In this document: positions 60,680-64,000 of the stretch, piece by piece | How positions within the stretch are numbered: position 1 is the first letter of the stretch | How the letters are laid out: every line of letters begins with the position of its first letter | NCBI GenBank assembly: GCA_021774445.1 | Contig: JAJFJA010000046.1 | Location: forward strand, 112,562-176,561 | Direction of reading: 5' to 3' | DNA length: 64,000 nt | Origin: Alphaproteobacteria bacterium | Lineage (GTDB): Bacteria > Pseudomonadota > Alphaproteobacteria > UBA6615 | Made by a program: the position numbers and the translations under genes | The notes under the pieces: model-generated | Database searches by the model: none | The model's input: only the letters and a program-made list of their open reading frames with translations | What the model was told of the DNA's origin: nothing

Positions 60680-61687
60680 ATGAAACGCCAACTCGCCGAA
60701 ACAGCTAAACGGCTCCTGCTGGACAGTCTCTATTTCAGCGGCGGTTACCGCCTGCTCGAACCGTTATTCGGCGGCCTCGGCACGATACTCATGTTTCACC
60801 GGGTGGCGCCGCGCGATACGGTTCCATTCAATCGGGAAATGTATGTCAGCCAGGCTTTCCTGGACGCCATCCTTACGCAGGTACGCCGGCTCGGCTGGGA
60901 CATCGTCAATCTCGACGAAGTCCACCGGCGCCTGACCGATAAGGTGCAAAGCAACCGTCGCTTTGTGTGTTTCACATTCGACGACGGCTACCGCGACAAC
61001 ATGACCCTTGCTCTCCCGATATTTCGCCGTCATCAGGCGCCGATGACGATCTATGTATGCACCGGCATGGTCGATCGCCGTGCCGACTATTGGTGGGGTG
61101 TCATCGAAGAACAGGTGGATCGCGACACCCGGCTGCAATCACCCGAGCAAAAAGAACTGGCCTACAAAGCCCTCACGGAGCGGCGCCACGCCGATATTCT
61201 GGCCGATCACGGTGACGGCAACGGCGACCAAGAGACCGCGGATTCAGCGACCCTGCTGGATCGCGTCATGCTGTCGTGGAAAGAACTCGCGGTCCTGGCG
61301 GAAGATCCACTGGTCAGCCTTGAGGCTCACACCATCCACCACTGGCCAACGGCCCAACTCGACCCCGCCACGGCGCGGCAGGAGATCGCCGCCGGCCGCG
61401 ACGTACTGGCCCAACGTCTGGGCGTCGAGGCTCGACACTTCGCCTATCCATATGGCGCAGCGAAGGACTGCGGCCCCCGTGATTTCGCCATCACCGCGGA
61501 GTTGGGCTTTCAGACCGCCACCACCACGCGCAAGGGCAATATATTCCCGGCTCACGGCAATCACCTGACGTGCCTACCCCGGATTCCGGTCGGCAGCAAA
61601 TTCGACGCCACCCGTCATATCAGAGTCCATTTATCCGGGGCTTCCGGGGCTATCGCCAACCGTCTCGCCCCAGTCGTCACGACGTAG
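60680..61687 (+). CDS. Polysaccharide deacetylase (NodB-type)
   Basis: A 335-residue carbohydrate esterase family 4 protein. Motif 1 is FVCFTFDDGYRDNM (about residues 94-107) with the catalytic base and metal Asp. Motif 2 appears as LEAHTIHHW near 214-222, supplying the two metal His, and motif 3 is in HFAYPYGAAKD near 252-262. The N-terminus (LYFSGGYRLLEPLFGGLGTILMFHRV) is amphipathic but not a clear signal peptide. The family removes N-acetyl groups from glycans. No good ribosome binding site is seen before ATG. It heads a plus-strand set with the next two genes. Confidence 0.88.
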   Translation: MKRQLAETAKRLLLDSLYFSGGYRLLEPLFGGLGTILMFHRVAPRDTVPFNREMYVSQAFLDAILTQVRRLGWDIVNLDEVHRRLTDKVQSNRRFVCFTFDDGYRDNMTLALPIFRRHQAPMTIYVCTGMVDRRADYWWGVIEEQVDRDTRLQSPEQKELAYKALTERRHADILADHGDGNGDQETADSATLLDRVMLSWKELAVLAEDPLVSLEAHTIHHWPTAQLDPATARQEIAAGRDVLAQRLGVEARHFAYPYGAAKDCGPRDFAITAELGFQTATTTRKGNIFPAHGNHLTCLPRIPVGSKFDATRHIRVHLSGASGAIANRLAPVVTT

Positions 61688-61691
61688 CCGG

Positions 61692-62555
61692 ATGCAGCCG
61701 TTAGTTCCCAATCTTCTGCAAGGCCTCCGGCCGCTGCGGGCGAAATTCACGCGCCGCCTCCAACGCGCCCCCAGTGTGACGGGGAACCCCTGGCATGCTC
61801 TTCAGCAGGAATTGGATCGGTGGCACCGCGATGGCCGCACGGCCCACTTCTGGTGGCGCGATGACGACGCTACCGAGCCGACCGACCCCATTCGGCGATT
61901 ACTGGCGCTGCGGCGCAAGACCGGTGTTCCCATTGCGCTGGCGGTAATTCCCGCCACGGCCACCGATGACCTCCGCGCTCTCGTGCTGGAACAACGGTCG
62001 CCAACAAAAGTATCCATCTTGCAGCATGGTTACAGGCATGAGGATTACGCCAAATCGAGGCGCATTAAGGCCGAGCTTGGACGCGATCGTCCGGTAGCAA
62101 TCATCTGCGACGAGTTGGCAGCGGGCCGCAAAGTACTGGAGGGCTGGCAAGGCTGGCAGCCCGTCCTTGTACCGCCTTTCAACCGTATCGCACTAAGGCT
62201 CGTCCGCCGCATTGCCATGCTCGGCTACGTCGGCCTAAGCACGAACGGCGACCGACGCGACACGCCCCAGGCGCCGGGAATAACTCAGGTAAACGCCCAT
62301 ATCGACGTACTGGCATGGGATACCCCTCAACCCTGTTTCGCCGGGACCGAACGGTGCCTTACCGACGCAATTGCCCATCTCCGAGCAAAACGCCTCGGCA
62401 AGGCTGATTCCGGAGAGGCCACCGGCCTGATGACGCATTGCTGGGCCCATGACGAAGCGACTTGGGATTTCTGCCAAGAATTTATTACCCGGACCACGAC
62501 ACATGCCGCGGCCCGCTGGATCTCCACCCGCACCGCTTTTGGCATCTCCGCTTAG
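61692..62555 (+). CDS. Polysaccharide deacetylase-like protein
   Basis: A 287-residue protein starting 4 bases after the previous stop. It carries a variant deacetylase core: WWRDDDATEP near residues 54-63 (motif 1-like Asp cluster), ILQHGYRHED near 109-118 (HxxxH metal site), and LVPPFNRI near 156-163. These fit a divergent CE4 barrel found in some alphaproteobacterial glycan loci. The activity is not established. It may modify the same glycan as its neighbour, or act on a different linkage. Confidence 0.7.
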   Translation: MQPLVPNLLQGLRPLRAKFTRRLQRAPSVTGNPWHALQQELDRWHRDGRTAHFWWRDDDATEPTDPIRRLLALRRKTGVPIALAVIPATATDDLRALVLEQRSPTKVSILQHGYRHEDYAKSRRIKAELGRDRPVAIICDELAAGRKVLEGWQGWQPVLVPPFNRIALRLVRRIAMLGYVGLSTNGDRRDTPQAPGITQVNAHIDVLAWDTPQPCFAGTERCLTDAIAHLRAKRLGKADSGEATGLMTHCWAHDEATWDFCQEFITRTTTHAAARWISTRTAFGISA

Positions 62556-62564
62556 GATCACGCC

Positions 62565-63731
62565 TTGCCAAGCCAGCGCCACCCCACGGGCACCGAGCCC
62601 TCCGTTCTAATCGTCTGCTCAGGCGGCCTTGAGGAGCACAGTGGTGGCGTCGGCCGCCTGATGCTCTATGTCGTCGACGCTTGGCGCCGCAACGGCGGCG
62701 GCCCGGCTTTTCGCGTAATCGACGCGCGTGGTCGCGGTTCCATTGTCTGGTCGCCGCTCCATCTCCTCAAAGCCCTCATCCAAATAACCATTGCCACGAT
62801 CACCGGCAAAGCCTCGGTTCTGCACGTAAACATCTCGGTCCGTGGCAGCGCCATCCGCAAATCGTTCATCCTTTTGCTCGCCACCATCCTCCGCCGACCG
62901 GTCATCCTTCATCTGCATGACGGCCATTTCGAGTCCTTTTTCAAGGGCCTGCCAAAGCCGGGGCGCACCTTGCTGGCAAAGCTGTTCGGCAAAGCGCAAA
63001 AAGTAATCGTCCTCGGCCACCACTGGCGGGACGTCGTTGCCCGCGATCTAAATGTGCCGCTGGACGATATCGTGATGCTGTATAACGCGGTACCGGACCC
63101 ACGCGCCGCGGTCGCGCAGCCAACGCGCGGCGAAACCGGCCGTTGCAACATCCTATTCCTTGGCCGTCTCGGCCCATGGAAGGGCGTTCCGGTGTTGCTT
63201 GATGCTTTATCGTCGGAACGCCTCCGGAACCTCGACTGGCATGCCACGCTTGCCGGCGACGGTCCGGTTGATGACTACCGGGAAAAAGTCCACGAAGCCG
63301 GCATGTCGGACCGTGTGCACTTTCCCGGATGGGTATCCAGCAGTGCCGCCCAATCCCTCCTGCGCCAAGCGGATATCCTGGTTCTGCCGTCCCAAGGCGA
63401 AGGCTTGCCGATGTCTGTGCTTGAGGCCTTGGCGCATAGTGTCGCCGTAATCGCCACACCGGTAGGATCCATCCCGGAACTCATCACAGATGACGGATCC
63501 GGCCTGCTTATCCCCGTCGGCGATAGCGCCGCCCTCGCTTCCGCGCTCCATCGCCTTGTCGCGAATAAGCAGGAACGTCACCGCATAGCCGCAACCGGTC
63601 GCACGGTGTTTGAGCGTCAACTAGATGTCGATGTCTACGCGACCAAGCTGGCCGAGTTATACCGTGGCGCTGCAAGGACCCGCACAGAGAAACCCCCGGA
63701 ACGGCAACCGCGACAATCTCAGACCAGTTGA
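62565..63731 (+). CDS. Glycosyltransferase family 4 protein
   Basis: A 388-residue GT-B glycosyltransferase. The start must be the TTG at 62565: an in-frame stop lies at 62553 and no other start precedes the first beta strand (PSVLIVCSGG). AGGA lies 7 bases upstream. The C-terminal GT1 domain has ILFLGRLGPWKGVPVLLDAL (about 198-217) and the donor-site motif PSQGEGLPMSVLEALAH with the EX7E-like pair (about 277-293). It transfers a sugar from a nucleotide-sugar donor to the growing glycan. The tail of about 20 residues is Arg/Pro/Gln-rich. The stop overlaps the convergent gene by 13 bases. Confidence 0.85.
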   Translation: MPSQRHPTGTEPSVLIVCSGGLEEHSGGVGRLMLYVVDAWRRNGGGPAFRVIDARGRGSIVWSPLHLLKALIQITIATITGKASVLHVNISVRGSAIRKSFILLLATILRRPVILHLHDGHFESFFKGLPKPGRTLLAKLFGKAQKVIVLGHHWRDVVARDLNVPLDDIVMLYNAVPDPRAAVAQPTRGETGRCNILFLGRLGPWKGVPVLLDALSSERLRNLDWHATLAGDGPVDDYREKVHEAGMSDRVHFPGWVSSSAAQSLLRQADILVLPSQGEGLPMSVLEALAHSVAVIATPVGSIPELITDDGSGLLIPVGDSAALASALHRLVANKQERHRIAATGRTVFERQLDVDVYATKLAELYRGAARTRTEKPPERQPRQSQTS

Positions 63732-64000
63732 CGCACCGTATAGTCCGGCCGCACCTCGTGCCGCCTAACCAGGCCACCCAACACCATCCAAGGACCAACC
63801 ACCCTTAGCGGCAGATACTGCTTCAGGCGCCGCTGCCACACGTACCGTGCGAAATCGGCTAACACAATGAACAGCGACAACAATATAATCCCGACGTGGC
63901 CGGAGAGCAGGCTGGCGACGAGGACAATTTGCAGAACTACCCCAAAGCACACTCCCTTTTCCGCCCCGAATAAGGCGACAAATCTACTTAAGAGACCACT
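63719..64000 (-). CDS. C-terminal part of a membrane protein, unidentified
   Basis: The minus-strand frame is open to the window edge, so this is the last 93 residues of a longer gene. It contains one or two hydrophobic helices (VCFGVVLQIVLVASLLSG and VGIILLSLFIVLADFARYVW) and a basic tail (WQRRLKQYLPLRVVGPWMVLGG, then RRHEVRPDYTVRQLV, quoted in parts). A family 2 glycosyltransferase or a similar glycan enzyme would fit the context, but the visible part does not decide it. Confidence 0.55.
   Translation of the reverse strand, partial: SGLLSRFVALFGAEKGVCFGVVLQIVLVASLLSGHVGIILLSLFIVLADFARYVWQRRLKQYLPLRVVGPWMVLGGLVRRHEVRPDYTVRQLV

Noticed and set aside
60460..60681. Minus-strand open frame of 73 codons between FemAB copy 2 and the deacetylase
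   Set aside because: Codon use is mixed, no family is recognisable, and it sits exactly in the divergent promoter region.
58033..63731. Exosortase/PEP-CTERM locus
   Set aside because: Amidotransferase, FemAB and deacetylase genes are reminiscent of it, but there is no exosortase, no PEP-CTERM protein and no associated sensor kinase in the window.

Overview
The window is a GC-rich chromosomal segment from an alphaproteobacterium, most like the Rhodospirillales. The assignment rests on gene order and on family variants: LpxI instead of LpxH, the short proline-tRNA ligase without an editing insert, a complete nuoA-N block followed by birA-coaX-rnj-mce-DUF1467, and tig-clpP-clpX-lon-HU beside tRNA-Val and the nuo genes. 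No rRNA, insertion sequence, phage gene, CRISPR array or restriction/defence gene was found.

Read on the minus strand from high to low coordinates, most of the window is one conserved alphaproteobacterial superblock. Protein quality control comes first (tRNA-Leu, tig, clpP, clpX, lon, HU; 51917-45176), then tRNA-Val and tRNA-Asp, the 14-gene complex I operon (40335-26202), cofactor and RNA-decay genes (birA, coaX, rnj, mce, DUF1467; 26205-22312), proS, lolC/E and lolD, dnaE, then translation and envelope genes (rpsB, tsf, pyrH, frr, uppS, cdsA, rseP, bamA, skp, lpxD, fabZ, lpxA, lpxI; 11954-1). Overlaps of 1-8 bases between stop and start codons suggest long polycistronic mRNAs with translational coupling.

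This block departs from the usual order in several places. dxr is missing between cdsA and rseP. A class II glutamine amidotransferase sits between lolD and dnaE. A secreted protein of unknown function, a plus-strand purine permease and a DNA-3-methyladenine glycosylase lie between proS and DUF1467. A set of redox and metabolic genes (peroxiredoxin-like, DsbA-like, glutathione transferase, threonine dehydratase) lies between tRNA-Asp and tRNA-Val. A lone RpiR-type regulator stands directly upstream of nuoA.

From about 52.2 kb rightwards come nnr (NAD(P)HX repair), a lipoprotein of unknown function and then, from 54.8 kb to the window edge, an accessory surface-glycan locus. It holds an asparagine-synthase-like amidotransferase, a Wzx-type flippase, two tandem paralogous FemAB/GNAT-type acyltransferases, two polysaccharide-deacetylase-family proteins, a family 4 glycosyltransferase and the end of a further membrane protein. 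It changes strand repeatedly, has two overlapping convergent gene ends, and is the least understood part of the window. I did not see a clear new defence or signalling system. The best candidates for new biology are the glycan locus with its FemAB pair, and a structured leader upstream of rpsB.
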